Shown here piece after piece: positions 37,805-45,857 of a DNA stretch of 55,971 bases. Each line of letters begins with the position of its first letter. The stretch's first letter is position 1. The stretch comes from an uncultured Synechococcales cyanobacterium (GTDB taxonomy: Bacteria > Cyanobacteriota > Cyanobacteriia > Thermosynechococcales > Thermosynechococcaceae): positions 1 through 55,971 of the forward strand of contig CADCWO010000121.1 of the NCBI GenBank assembly GCA_902806435.1, written 5' to 3'. A program made the position numbers and the translations under genes. The notes below the pieces were generated by a model. It made no database searches and was not told the DNA's origin. It saw nothing but the letters and a program-made list of their open reading frames with translations.

Positions 37805-38578
37805 TTAGGCGACTGCCAATGCCTCCTGCCCCTGTCCTCGCAGCAGATCGATTAATTCATCCCGATAGTCATGAAATTTGGAGTGTCGTTTAATCGTATG
37901 GCTGCGTTCCGGCAGGTTGATCGAAACTTCTTTGCTCACGGTGCCAGGGCGGGAACTCAAAGCGTAGATCCGGTTAGAGAGCAGAACAGCTTCCTCCACG
38001 TCATGGGTAATCATGAAGATTGTGATGTTGGTACGCTCCCAGAGGTCTAGGATAAAACTGTGCATTGATTCTTTGGTGTGGATATCTAGCGCACCAAAAG
38101 GTTCATCCATCAACAGAATCTTCGGTTCCGAAGTCAGGGCGCGGGCGATTGCAACCCGTTGTTTCATCCCCCCTGATAGCTCCTTGGGCAGTGACTGGGC
38201 AAACTTTGTTAACCCCACCACGTCCAGATAATAGCTTGCTTTTTGCCGCCGTTCCCGCTTCGGTACACCCTGCAGCTTCAGACCAAATTCAACGTTTCCT
38301 TGCACGCTCATCCAGGGGTAAAGTGTGTAGTGCTGAAACACCATCCCTCGGTCTGGGCCGGGTCCGGCGACGCTTACCCCATCAATTTTGACATCCCCAG
38401 TGGTGGGGGTGTCCAGCCCGGCAATCTGCCGTAGTAAGGTAGATTTTCCCGATCCAGAGGCACCAACCGTGCAGATAAATTCCCCCTGCTCAATAGACAT
38501 ATTAATGTCCTTAAGGACAACTAACTTTCCCTTCTTCGTACTGAAGTGTTTGTGTAGCTTGGTAATTTGGAGATACAT
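37805..38578 (-). CDS. ABC importer ATPase, probable guanidine uptake system
   Basis: This 257-residue ATPase of the nitrate/sulfonate/taurine type powers the importer encoded just upstream. It has Walker A GASGSGKST, the Q-loop FQHYTLYPWMSV, signature LSGGMKQRV, Walker B ILLMDEPFGALD and the switch His in MITHDVEEAVLLSNRI. It is the third gene of the operon (binding protein, permease, ATPase) behind a guanidine-I riboswitch. The substrate assignment comes from the riboswitch, not from this subunit. The 124-base gap from the permease holds no terminator I can see. Confidence 0.87.
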   Translation of the reverse strand: MYLQITKLHKHFSTKKGKLVVLKDINMSIEQGEFICTVGASGSGKSTLLRQIAGLDTPTTGDVKIDGVSVAGPGPDRGMVFQHYTLYPWMSVQGNVEFGLKLQGVPKRERRQKASYYLDVVGLTKFAQSLPKELSGGMKQRVAIARALTSEPKILLMDEPFGALDIHTKESMHSFILDLWERTNITIFMITHDVEEAVLLSNRIYALSSRPGTVSKEVSINLPERSHTIKRHSKFHDYRDELIDLLRGQGQEALAVA

Positions 38579-38702
38579 GAGTTAAACCTTCGAATGGAAG
38601 AGAAAGTTGGCTGATAGGTTTTAAAAAACCAGTTTATCCAGGGGCGTTGCTGTAAAATGGGCGACATTTTAGAGAACTTGTCGTCAGCATGGTGAATCGG
38701 AA

Positions 38703-39545
38703 CTAACGCTTTTGGCTGGCCCAGCGGCAGGACACTCGCAGGAAATACTGAAATAGCAAGTCAAAAGCCAGACCAAAGATTCCAATCACAATTAGACCGA
38801 CAAATATTTCATCAGTTTTGAGGAAGCGGCCGGCCACACTAATTCGACGGCCCAAGCCTTCAGTGGCGGCAATCAGCTCCGAAACAATTACCAGCTGCCA
38901 AGCAGCGGCTAAGTTGATCCGACAAGCATCGATGATGCCGGGTAAGACATGGGGGAAAATTACTTGCAGCAGTGTCTGCAAACGATTGCCTCCCAAGGTA
39001 TAGGTGGCTTCAATCAGATCCTTAGGGACAAATTTCACTGTATCCATGACCATCAGAGAGTTGAAGAAAAACACCCCAATGAAGATCAGAGTAATCTTCG
39101 GTTCTTCCCCAATGCCCAAGTAGAGGATCAGCAAAGGAATAAAAGCAGGGGCTGGCATATAGCGCATTAAGCCAAACAGAGGCTCTAGCAAAGCACGAAT
39201 ACTAGGAAAGCTACCCATCAGTACCCCAACTGGGATAGAAAAGAGAGCTGCCATCAGAAACCCTACGCCAACCCGCCACAAACTAGCGACCGTGTCTTTC
39301 TGAATATCTCCCGTGCTCCAAAGCCGCTGGAAAGCTTGCAGAACATCAGCGGGAGAGGGCAGAAATGTCGGATCAACATTACCAAGTGTTGTGACCAGCC
39401 ACCACAACAGCAGTGGTAAGGCAATGGATGTGATAATTAAACCCGCGTTAAGAGGTTTGGGAATATCTTCGCCAATTCGCCAGAAAACGGTGGAGCGTAA
39501 AGTTTTGGAGGTTCTTGCTCCAACTGATCCAGGATTTTGACGCAT
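38703..39545 (-). CDS. ABC importer permease, probable guanidine uptake system
   Basis: This roughly 280-residue membrane protein has about six helices and the inner-membrane-permease loop EATYTLGGNRLQTLLQVIFP that docks on the ATPase. It belongs to the SsuC/TauC/NrtB group. ATG 39545 (MRQNPGSVG) is used; ATG 39572 would add 9 residues. It sits between the binding-protein and ATPase genes. The first hydrophobic stretch is LNAGLIITSIALPLLLWWLV near residue 30. Confidence 0.87.
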   Translation of the reverse strand: MRQNPGSVGARTSKTLRSTVFWRIGEDIPKPLNAGLIITSIALPLLLWWLVTTLGNVDPTFLPSPADVLQAFQRLWSTGDIQKDTVASLWRVGVGFLMAALFSIPVGVLMGSFPSIRALLEPLFGLMRYMPAPAFIPLLILYLGIGEEPKITLIFIGVFFFNSLMVMDTVKFVPKDLIEATYTLGGNRLQTLLQVIFPHVLPGIIDACRINLAAAWQLVIVSELIAATEGLGRRISVAGRFLKTDEIFVGLIVIGIFGLAFDLLFQYFLRVSCRWASQKR

Positions 39546-39617
39546 GACTGGACTCCGGGTAATGAGGTTCAATGGTAAGCGGTTCGACCAGATTGGCTCT
39601 AAGTTTCGACCGCCAAC

Positions 39618-40697
39618 CTAACTCTTCTTTGCTTTCTCGGCGTACGCTTTGACAAAGCGATCATCGAATAACTTGCTCAGGTCCGGCTTGTTCTTGGCAA
39701 GGCCAACCTTATTCAAAAACTGAGACATTTCATTGGCTGAATAAGTGAGGGAAGACCTGGTGTTACCGGGCTGGAAAGCTTTCAAGTTTTCTTCCACTGT
39801 GAAAATCTTGGTCCCTTTCGCGTAGTCCTTGTACTCATCAACGCTAACTCCTGCTCGCTTGGCCATGATTGCCATAGTCTCGTCTGGATTAGCCTTGATG
39901 TAGTCTAGGGTGGCAAACCAGGAATCTACCATTGCTTGCACCTGCTCTGGGTGGTCGTTCACAAACTTGCGTGTAAATACTAAGTGGTCGGGAATTGCCC
40001 CCGGAAAGTCTTTGGAGCTAAAAAGTTCTTTACTGCCAGGGAGTTTTAGCGCCTGGGTGGTGAAGGGGGCAAACACCCCTACAGCATCAACTTGTCCGCC
40101 GACAAACGCTGCTGCTGCTTTGCCAGTTTCTAGCGGCACGAATTCAATATCCTCTGGCTGCATGCCTGCTTTCTCCAATCCCAGTAGTAGCAGGAAGTGA
40201 TCCACTGTCCCTTCTTCTGCAGCGACTTTTTTGCCTTTTAGGTCCGCGACAGAGTTGATTCCCTGCTTGGCAATAATTTTGTCATTGCCTGTAGAGTTGT
40301 CATTCACCAGCACTACCACCTGATCGGCACCGCCTGCGATCGCGCTAACAGTATCGTTCAAGGTTTGGCTGTTGGCATCAATTTTCTCCGTTGTCAAAGT
40401 GTTAATCGATTCTAGATAGCCATCGAACCATTGCAGGTTGACGGAAACTTTGTTTTGATCGAAAATTTTCTGCTCTTCGGCAACCTGCCAGGGGAACCAG
40501 CCGGGCCAGGCACTAAATCCCAGGCGCAGTCCATTCCCTCCAGAAGAAGTACTAGAAGACATCTGGCTGGCGGGGTTTCCACAGCTGATGATCAAGGTTA
40601 AGCTGGACAGGAAAAGTACACTATAGATTAGTAGCGATCGCTGCAGGCGGGTCTTTAACCATCGCTGCCAGACAGTGGGTAAGCTTTGCAGTTTCAT
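39618..40697 (-). CDS. ABC importer substrate-binding lipoprotein, probable guanidine uptake system
   Basis: This 359-residue protein is a periplasmic binding protein of the nitrate/sulfonate/taurine (NMT1/SsuA-like) fold. A signal peptide ends in the lipobox IISC (cleavage before Cys about residue 39), so it is lipid-anchored. The mature part begins LRLGFSAWPGWFPWQVAEE, with the segments INSVADLKGKKVAAEEGTVD, FVPLETGKAAAAFVGGQVDA and FAPFTTQALKLPGSKELF. Its annotation would normally read nitrate/sulfonate/bicarbonate, but the guanidine-I riboswitch 200 bases upstream points to guanidine as the ligand. It is the first gene of the operon. The long leader holds the switch and its terminator. 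Confidence 0.88.
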   Translation of the reverse strand: MKLQSLPTVWQRWLKTRLQRSLLIYSVLFLSSLTLIISCGNPASQMSSSTSSGGNGLRLGFSAWPGWFPWQVAEEQKIFDQNKVSVNLQWFDGYLESINTLTTEKIDANSQTLNDTVSAIAGGADQVVVLVNDNSTGNDKIIAKQGINSVADLKGKKVAAEEGTVDHFLLLLGLEKAGMQPEDIEFVPLETGKAAAAFVGGQVDAVGVFAPFTTQALKLPGSKELFSSKDFPGAIPDHLVFTRKFVNDHPEQVQAMVDSWFATLDYIKANPDETMAIMAKRAGVSVDEYKDYAKGTKIFTVEENLKAFQPGNTRSSLTYSANEMSQFLNKVGLAKNKPDLSKLFDDRFVKAYAEKAKKS

Positions 40698-40897
40698 TTC
40701 AGGTCCTTAGAGAATTCATTCATAAGTTATTGAACGCCAGCAGCTCAATAGAAGGGTAGTTGGTTAGTAGCCGATTAAGGGATGGTCGTTACTTCTGTTA
40801 AACCTCTGGTTCCGAGGAATTTATTGTCCAGATAAGGGGATTGTTCTTCAATGTCTGAGAAAATTAGGATAATTGAATCAAAGTTTTGCCGCAATTC

Positions 40898-40947
40898 ATA
40901 CAAAAAGCCCAAGAGAATACACTTAGCGTGAATCTCCCGGGCTTTTC
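40898..40947 (-). terminator. Intrinsic terminator, expression platform of the guanidine-I riboswitch
   Basis: On the minus strand AAAAGCCCGGGAGA (40947-40934) pairs with TCTCTTGGGCTTTT (40917-40904), a 14-base-pair stem that counts two G-U pairs, followed by T-rich TTTTTG. The 5' arm is part of the conserved 3' element of the aptamer, so ligand binding and terminator formation exclude each other. Guanidine should therefore let transcription continue. Confidence 0.88.
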
Positions 40948-41070
40948 TCCCGCCGTGCGACTAGCTTAAGCTTCCTTAGTTGGCTTCCCACCAAGAATCC
41001 CAATTCTAGCTGCTTCTCTCGGACCAGGCGCTTAGCGTCAATCTGCGTTAAACCGGAACCCTAGAAGCAA
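40934..41070 (-). ncRNA. Guanidine-I (ykkC) riboswitch
   Basis: Read on the minus strand, the three conserved boxes of the ykkC-yxkD aptamer are present in order: CTAGGGTTCCG (near 41064), CTGGTCCGAGAGAAG (near 41020) and CACGGCGGGAGAAAAGCCCG then GGAGA (40955-40934). This family binds free guanidinium. It precedes a binding-protein/permease/ATPase importer and carries a terminator as its switch. An internal near-repeat is visible: AGATTGACGCTAAGCG and AGATTCACGCTAAGTG. The boxes are too close to consensus for a chance match. Confidence 0.93.
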
Positions 41071-41141
41071 ATATTTTTTTCGTGAGTTTGGCTTGATTAA
41101 CTGAGCCCAAGCCCCTAGCTCCAATTCAACAAGTGGCTATT

Positions 41142-41184
41142 ACTTTAACCAAATCACTTGTCTAAGGTGTGTATCAAAGCATAC
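41142..41184 (-). promoter_or_regulatory. NtcA-type promoter of the guanidine importer operon
   Basis: On the minus strand GTATGCTTTGATAC (41184-41171) is a perfect GTA-N8-TAC, followed after 23 bases by TAAAGT (41147-41142), a TA-N3-T -10 box. That is the layout of NtcA-activated class II promoters, turned on when 2-oxoglutarate is high and nitrogen low. It lies about 75 bases before the riboswitch and just after the end of the DUF2256 gene. Given its spacing it is unlikely to be chance, but a real NtcA site needs a binding test. Confidence 0.72.
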
Positions 41185-41192
41185 CAAACAAA

Positions 41193-41369
41193 CTATGATT
41201 TTTTCCCCGGTAAAATGCTATGTCGTTTATACCTGCGGCAGCGATCGCTACAATAGACGACATCATCCCAAACTCTTTCCCACTTTTTACGCCAGGTAAA
41301 AGGGCGACCACAGACAGGGCAGGTTTTTTGGGGCAAGTTCTGCTTTTTCGGTTTCTTGCTTTTTGGCAC
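41193..41369 (-). CDS. DUF2256 zinc-ribbon microprotein
   Basis: This 58-residue protein begins at GTG 41369 ([20 protein letters not shown]), preceded by AGAG. The [20 protein letters not shown] core with Cys17, Cys20, Cys40 and Cys44 (CPVC and CSDRC) is typical of DUF2256, a small basic zinc-ribbon family with no assigned function. It ends [13 protein letters not shown]. In-frame TAG codons bound it on both sides, so the frame is well fixed. It is too short for a normal gene caller's default. The importer promoter starts 8 bases after its stop. Confidence 0.85.
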   Translation of the reverse strand: MPKSKKPKKQNLPQKTCPVCGRPFTWRKKWERVWDDVVYCSDRCRRYKRHSILPGKKS

Positions 41370-41370
41370 C

Positions 41371-41561
41371 TCTAAAACCTACGCGGTTCAACTTTCCAAT
41401 CTAGTAGCCAAGAGCCGTCAGAACTATCCAGCTAAGTAGTATTTAGCCATCACCCTTCCAGCACGATAAATGGCATTAATCTGCTGTAGCAAAGCCCTCT
41501 TCTGGCCAGGATTGACAAGTTTAACTATCCAAATACCTTAGAATCGCCAAAGCACTACGCT
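41371..41561. other. Intergenic between DUF2256 and cobW-like gene
   Basis: No gene is seen. The 191 bases hold no clear hairpin or operator that I can name. The DUF2256 promoter should lie here. Confidence 0.3.
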
Positions 41562-42659
41562 CTATTTCCCAAAGCCTTTCCCCCGGTTTCCAGACGGCAG
41601 ACAGACACATTGCTCTAACTGCGATCGCAATGTCTCGTGGTCTAACCCTTGACCAATTAATACCAGTTGATTTTTGGGCGCACCTTTCCACTGGTCGTCA
41701 TCTAAAGAAAACCGCTTACCGCTGAGGTGGAAGATATGACGCTTGGGGCTTTCATCAAACCAGAGGATGCCTTTGGCTCGGAACACATTAATGGGTAGTT
41801 GATGGTCTAAGAAATCCTGAAACTTTTTGATCGCAAAAGGGCGATCGCTTTGAAAGGAAACAGACGTAAACCCATCATTTTCCAGGTGGTGAGAGTGCTC
41901 GTGATCATGATGGTCGTGATGGTGCCCATGATCATGATGGTCATGAGAGTGCTCGTGATGGTCATGGGAAGTAGGACTATCTTCCAACGCTTGTGGCTGG
42001 AAGTATTTATCCGACTCGAATAAACCGATACTCAAGATCAGGGATAGCGGAACTTGACCTCGAACGGTCCGGATAATTCGTGCTCCTTCCTTGAGGTCAC
42101 GCAGTCTCACTTCCAGAGCATCTAGATCAGCTTCATCCACCAAATCTGCCTTATTTAGCAAGATAATGTCGCCATAGGCAATCTGACTTTGGGCCGCTTC
42201 GCTGTTGAACAAATCCAAGCTGAAATTCTCGGCATCGACAACGGTGACAATTGAGTCTAAACGAGTCACATCTCGCAGGTCAGTGCCTAGAAAGGTTAGA
42301 GCGACAGGTAAAGGATCAGCTAGGCCTGTGGTTTCTACAACCAGGTAGTCGATCTTCTCAGAACGTTCTAGAACCTTGTAGACCGCATTTACCAAATCGT
42401 TGTTGATCGTGCAGCAGATACAGCCATTGTTCAGTTCCACCATGTCATCACTGGTGGTAATCAGCAACTCGTTGTCAATACCAATCTCACCAAACTCATT
42501 GACCAGAACAGCAGTCTTTAACCCTGCCTGGTTGGTCAAAATGTGATTTAGCAGTGTAGTTTTGCCACTGCCGAGAAAGCCGGTAATGATCGTAACGGGG
42601 AGACCGTGCTTGGGGGTCTCCATAGCTGGGGTTTGACCGTGACTGACTGCTGATTGCAT
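41562..42659 (-). CDS. CobW/Zng1-family GTPase, metal chaperone
   Basis: This 365-residue G3E GTPase has Walker A TGFLGSGKTTLL (residues 26-37), the metal-binding CICC (Cys80, Cys82, Cys83) in ELNNGCICCTINND, the Walker B-type VETTGLADP, and NKADL for guanine specificity. A histidine-rich stretch (about residues 233-262, many HDH/HHD repeats) probably binds Zn or Co and lies between the GTPase and C-terminal CobW domains. Such proteins deliver metals to client enzymes or help cells when zinc or cobalt is scarce. It sits in opposite orientation to cysS. It is not shown to be linked to the guanidine genes, though nickel guanidine hydrolases need metal chaperones. Confidence 0.85.
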   Translation of the reverse strand: MQSAVSHGQTPAMETPKHGLPVTIITGFLGSGKTTLLNHILTNQAGLKTAVLVNEFGEIGIDNELLITTSDDMVELNNGCICCTINNDLVNAVYKVLERSEKIDYLVVETTGLADPLPVALTFLGTDLRDVTRLDSIVTVVDAENFSLDLFNSEAAQSQIAYGDIILLNKADLVDEADLDALEVRLRDLKEGARIIRTVRGQVPLSLILSIGLFESDKYFQPQALEDSPTSHDHHEHSHDHHDHGHHHDHHDHEHSHHLENDGFTSVSFQSDRPFAIKKFQDFLDHQLPINVFRAKGILWFDESPKRHIFHLSGKRFSLDDDQWKGAPKNQLVLIGQGLDHETLRSQLEQCVCLPSGNRGKGFGK

Positions 42660-42808
42660 AAAACAGCTACTACACCATAATTGATGACTTATGACTTGCG
42701 GGGCAGCTAAGCAGGATACCTACCATCGGCCCTAACATCCCCTATTATTGCTCATTCGCCACCATGGAGTGGGTAGTGACAGATTTTGGGAGGCATATTT
42801 CTTCCTCT

Positions 42809-42840
42809 AAGTAGAGTTTCGATTAAGTAGAGTTTCGATC
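42809..42840. repeat. Tandem 16-base duplication
   Basis: AAGTAGAGTTTCGATT is followed at once by AAGTAGAGTTTCGATC. The duplication lies 60 bases before cysS, in its promoter/leader region. Such a repeat could come from slippage and might alter promoter spacing. Confidence 0.75.
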
Positions 42841-42899
42841 AAACCTTAGGGGCAGAGTTTGCAAATGTCCTAGGCTGATAATAAAGTACGGTAATTTCT

Positions 42900-44438
42900 A
42901 TGGCCCTGAAGCTTTACAACACGCTGACTCGTCACAAGGAACCTTTTGAAACCTTGGAAACTGGCCAGGTACGCGTGTATTGCTGCGGCGTCACGGTGTA
43001 TGACTACTGTCATTTAGGCCATGCTCGCTCATATATTGTGTGGGATACGGTGCGACGCTACTTGCAGTGGTGTGGCTACCAAGTGCGCTATGTGCAAAAC
43101 TTTACGGATATTGATGACAAAATCCTCAATCGGGCGCGGCAAGAAGGCTCAACGATGCAGGCGGTGGCGGAGCGGTTTACACAGGCTTACTTTGAGGATA
43201 TGGAGCGGTTAAATATCCAGCAAGCCGATGCCTATCCCCTGGCTACGCACACGATAGATGGGATTAAACGCCTGATCCATGAGCTAGAAAATAAGGGCTA
43301 TGCCTATCCAGCGGAGGGGGATGTATACTACGCAGTGCGCCGTTTTCCCCAGTATGGTAAGCTCTCAGGCCGTAAGCTAGAGGAAATGCAAGCCGGGGCA
43401 AGTGGTAGGGTGGCGATTGAGGAACCTGGAGTTTCAGATCGTATGTCGCCGAAGAAAGACCCCTTTGACTTTGCGCTGTGGAAGGCGGCGAAGCCAGGTG
43501 AACCTGCCTGGGAATCGCCTTGGGGAATGGGGCGGCCGGGTTGGCATATTGAGTGTTCAGCCATGGTCCGCCAGTGCCTAGGGGAGACGATTGACATTCA
43601 CGTTGGGGGGAGTGATTTAGTTTTCCCGCACCACGAAAATGAAATTGCTCAGTCGGAAGTTGTGACCGGAAAATCCTTGGCCCGCTACTGGTTGCACAAT
43701 GGCATGGTGAATGTGGGTGGCGAGAAAATGTCTAAGTCCTTAGGCAACTTCACGACAATTCGGGATCTGTTAAATGCTCCCAATCTTTTGGAGCCAATGG
43801 TTCTGCGTTTGTTTGTGCTGCAAGCTCAATACCGCAAGCCGATTGATTTTACTGATCCCGCGATCGCTTCGGCTCAAAATAGCTGGCTTACCCTAAAAGA
43901 AGGCTTGTTGTTTGGCTACCAATATGGTGAACAACTCGGTTGGAGCGATAGGCATGATGTATCTTTTGGTGACCCTGCTTGCATGCGTATCTCTACCAGT
44001 GAGCTAGTGAAGCGGTTCCAGATCGCAATGGATGATGACTTCAATACGCCAGGAGCGCTAGCGGTCTTGTTTGAACTGGCTAAAGACTTACGCCGGGAAG
44101 GAAATCTGTTGATCCATGCAGGTACATCAGAAACAGATTCTCAAGCTCTCAGGCAACAATGGCAAACTTTGGTCTGCTTAGCCCAGGTCTTAGGTCTAGA
44201 ATCGCGGCCTCCGATGATAACGGAAACTAGTCATGCAGTAGCTAGCCCTGCAACGGTCAGTGGAACTGGCATAGGTAGTCTCAGTGATGCGCAAATTGAG
44301 TCCTTAGTCCAACAACGACAGTCAGCTCGACAGGCCAAGAACTTTGCGGAGGGAGATCGTATTCGCAACGAACTACAAGCGCAAGGCATCATCCTGATTG
44401 ATCAGCCTGGTGGTGTCACCCGCTGGCATCGTAGTTAG
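42900..44438 (+). CDS. cysS: Cysteinyl-tRNA synthetase
   Basis: This 512-residue class I synthetase charges tRNA-Cys. The HIGH-type motif is HLGHARSYI, the second signature GGEKMSKSLGN, and the zinc-site residues include Cys in YCCGVTVYD plus GGSDLVFPHHENEIAQSE. The length is slightly above the bacterial average because of a C-terminal region ending in GIILIDQPGGVTRW. The start ATG 42900 fits the family's MALKLYNTLTR. It is convergent with the pentapeptide gene, 18 bases apart, and divergent from the CobW-like gene. Confidence 0.96.
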   Translation: MALKLYNTLTRHKEPFETLETGQVRVYCCGVTVYDYCHLGHARSYIVWDTVRRYLQWCGYQVRYVQNFTDIDDKILNRARQEGSTMQAVAERFTQAYFEDMERLNIQQADAYPLATHTIDGIKRLIHELENKGYAYPAEGDVYYAVRRFPQYGKLSGRKLEEMQAGASGRVAIEEPGVSDRMSPKKDPFDFALWKAAKPGEPAWESPWGMGRPGWHIECSAMVRQCLGETIDIHVGGSDLVFPHHENEIAQSEVVTGKSLARYWLHNGMVNVGGEKMSKSLGNFTTIRDLLNAPNLLEPMVLRLFVLQAQYRKPIDFTDPAIASAQNSWLTLKEGLLFGYQYGEQLGWSDRHDVSFGDPACMRISTSELVKRFQIAMDDDFNTPGALAVLFELAKDLRREGNLLIHAGTSETDSQALRQQWQTLVCLAQVLGLESRPPMITETSHAVASPATVSGTGIGSLSDAQIESLVQQRQSARQAKNFAEGDRIRNELQAQGIILIDQPGGVTRWHRS

Positions 44439-44456
44439 CTAAAGTTTAGCCCTGCT

Positions 44457-45617
44457 TTAATCGTGGATTGTTCCGTCCGGCATAGTTGCCCCCTTCAGGT
44501 CAGCGCCTCTGAGGTCTGCATTCTTCAGATTAGCCTCAACTAAATTGGCACCTCTGAGGTCTGCACCGGGTAAGCTGGTCCCGCTGAGGTTGGCGTAGCT
44601 GAGGTTAGCACTTCTCAAGTCTGCACCGCTGAGATTAGCCCGAAATAAGTTGACATTGAGCATGTTGGTACCCTTAAGGTTGGCACCCACCAAGTCGGCA
44701 TTGATTAAAAAAGCGCGACTGAGCTCTGCACCATCAAGGCTGGCACCATTTAGATCGGCACTGATCAGGCTAGCATCGCTTAAATCAGCATTTCTTAAGT
44801 CGGCCTCAACCAGATTGGCGCTATTCAAGTCAATTCTTCTCAAGTTGGCATTGCTCAAGTTTGTATTGACTAGAACAGCATCACTCAGCTCGGCATCAAC
44901 CAGATTACTACCTGCCAAGCTGGCACTAATCAAATTGGCACCTTTAAGGTTGACACCACTCATGTCGGTATCCCTTAGTTCTGCATGGCTCAACCTTACC
45001 CCTCTGAGGTCAGTTCCCCTGAGAATTGCTCCTCTAAGGTCAGCACCACTGAGGTCAGCATCACGCATTTCAGCATGGCTGAGATCGACGTCACACAGAT
45101 TAGCACCGACGAGATTAACATCATTTAAGTTGGCAGCACTGAGATTAGCTCCCCTCAGGTTAGCCTCTACTAAATTGGCTCCAGACAGTTTGGTTAGTCT
45201 TAAACCCTGAAGAACTGCTCCTTTGAGGTTGGCGTCACTCAGGTCTGCATCACCAAGATTGGCACTACTCAAGTCAGTTCTACTCAAGCGGGCACCAGTC
45301 AGATCAGTGTTGCTGAGATTGGCATTGAGCATGCCGGCATTAAGCAGATTAGCACCACGCAGTTTGGCCCCACTCAAGTCAGCATTCCCTAGATTGGTAT
45401 CAGCTAGCTTCGCTTTGCTAAAGTCGACATCTTTTAAGTTAGCCCCACCCAAGTTGGCATTAGCTAGCTGGCCCTCGTGAAAGTTAGCGCCACTCAAATT
45501 GGCACCACTGAGATCGACGCCATTCAGGTTAGCGCGATTAAAATTTCTTTCACCAGCGGCATATCGCTGCAGAAGTTCATCAGCATCCATATCAACTGTG
45601 TCTAAAGTCTTATCCAT
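44457..45617 (-). CDS. Pentapeptide-repeat protein
   Basis: This 386-residue protein is built almost wholly of A(D/N)LXX repeats (for example ADLSGADLRGA, ANLSGANLSGA), about 65 in tandem, which fold as a four-sided right-handed beta-helix. The N-terminus (DADELLQRYAAGERNF) is the usual short helical cap. Cyanobacteria have many such proteins; proposed roles include DNA mimicry (gyrase protection in MfpA/Qnr) and membrane organisation, but none can be assigned here. No membrane helix or signal is seen. Its repetitive antisense strand produces a long open frame that is a shadow. Confidence 0.93.
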   Translation of the reverse strand: MDKTLDTVDMDADELLQRYAAGERNFNRANLNGVDLSGANLSGANFHEGQLANANLGGANLKDVDFSKAKLADTNLGNADLSGAKLRGANLLNAGMLNANLSNTDLTGARLSRTDLSSANLGDADLSDANLKGAVLQGLRLTKLSGANLVEANLRGANLSAANLNDVNLVGANLCDVDLSHAEMRDADLSGADLRGAILRGTDLRGVRLSHAELRDTDMSGVNLKGANLISASLAGSNLVDAELSDAVLVNTNLSNANLRRIDLNSANLVEADLRNADLSDASLISADLNGASLDGAELSRAFLINADLVGANLKGTNMLNVNLFRANLSGADLRSANLSYANLSGTSLPGADLRGANLVEANLKNADLRGADLKGATMPDGTIHD

Positions 45618-45857
45618 CGGACCTATCTCTCAATACCTTGATGCAAAAGTTGACTCAACCGGATCGCCAATCAAGGAAAACCAGCATGGCCGTCAGCATA
45701 GCCTATTCAGAGCAAGTGTAAAAACTGTTGATGGGTAATGAGTAAACCAGTGGCTGCCTACCGAGGACACATATAGTAAGGGTCAGGATGGCTGGTCGGT
45801 TTCAAATCGTCCCAAGCTAATCACTGCTGCTGATTATTGATCCGCAAGAGGTGGTTT

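Noticed and set aside
39618-40697. Annotation as nitrate or taurine transporter
   Set aside because: The fold is generic to that superfamily; the guanidine-I riboswitch is better evidence of ligand than family name.
44650-45480. Long plus-strand open frames opposite the pentapeptide gene
   Set aside because: They are Leu/Ala/Ser/Arg-rich shadows of a repetitive coding strand with no family resemblance.
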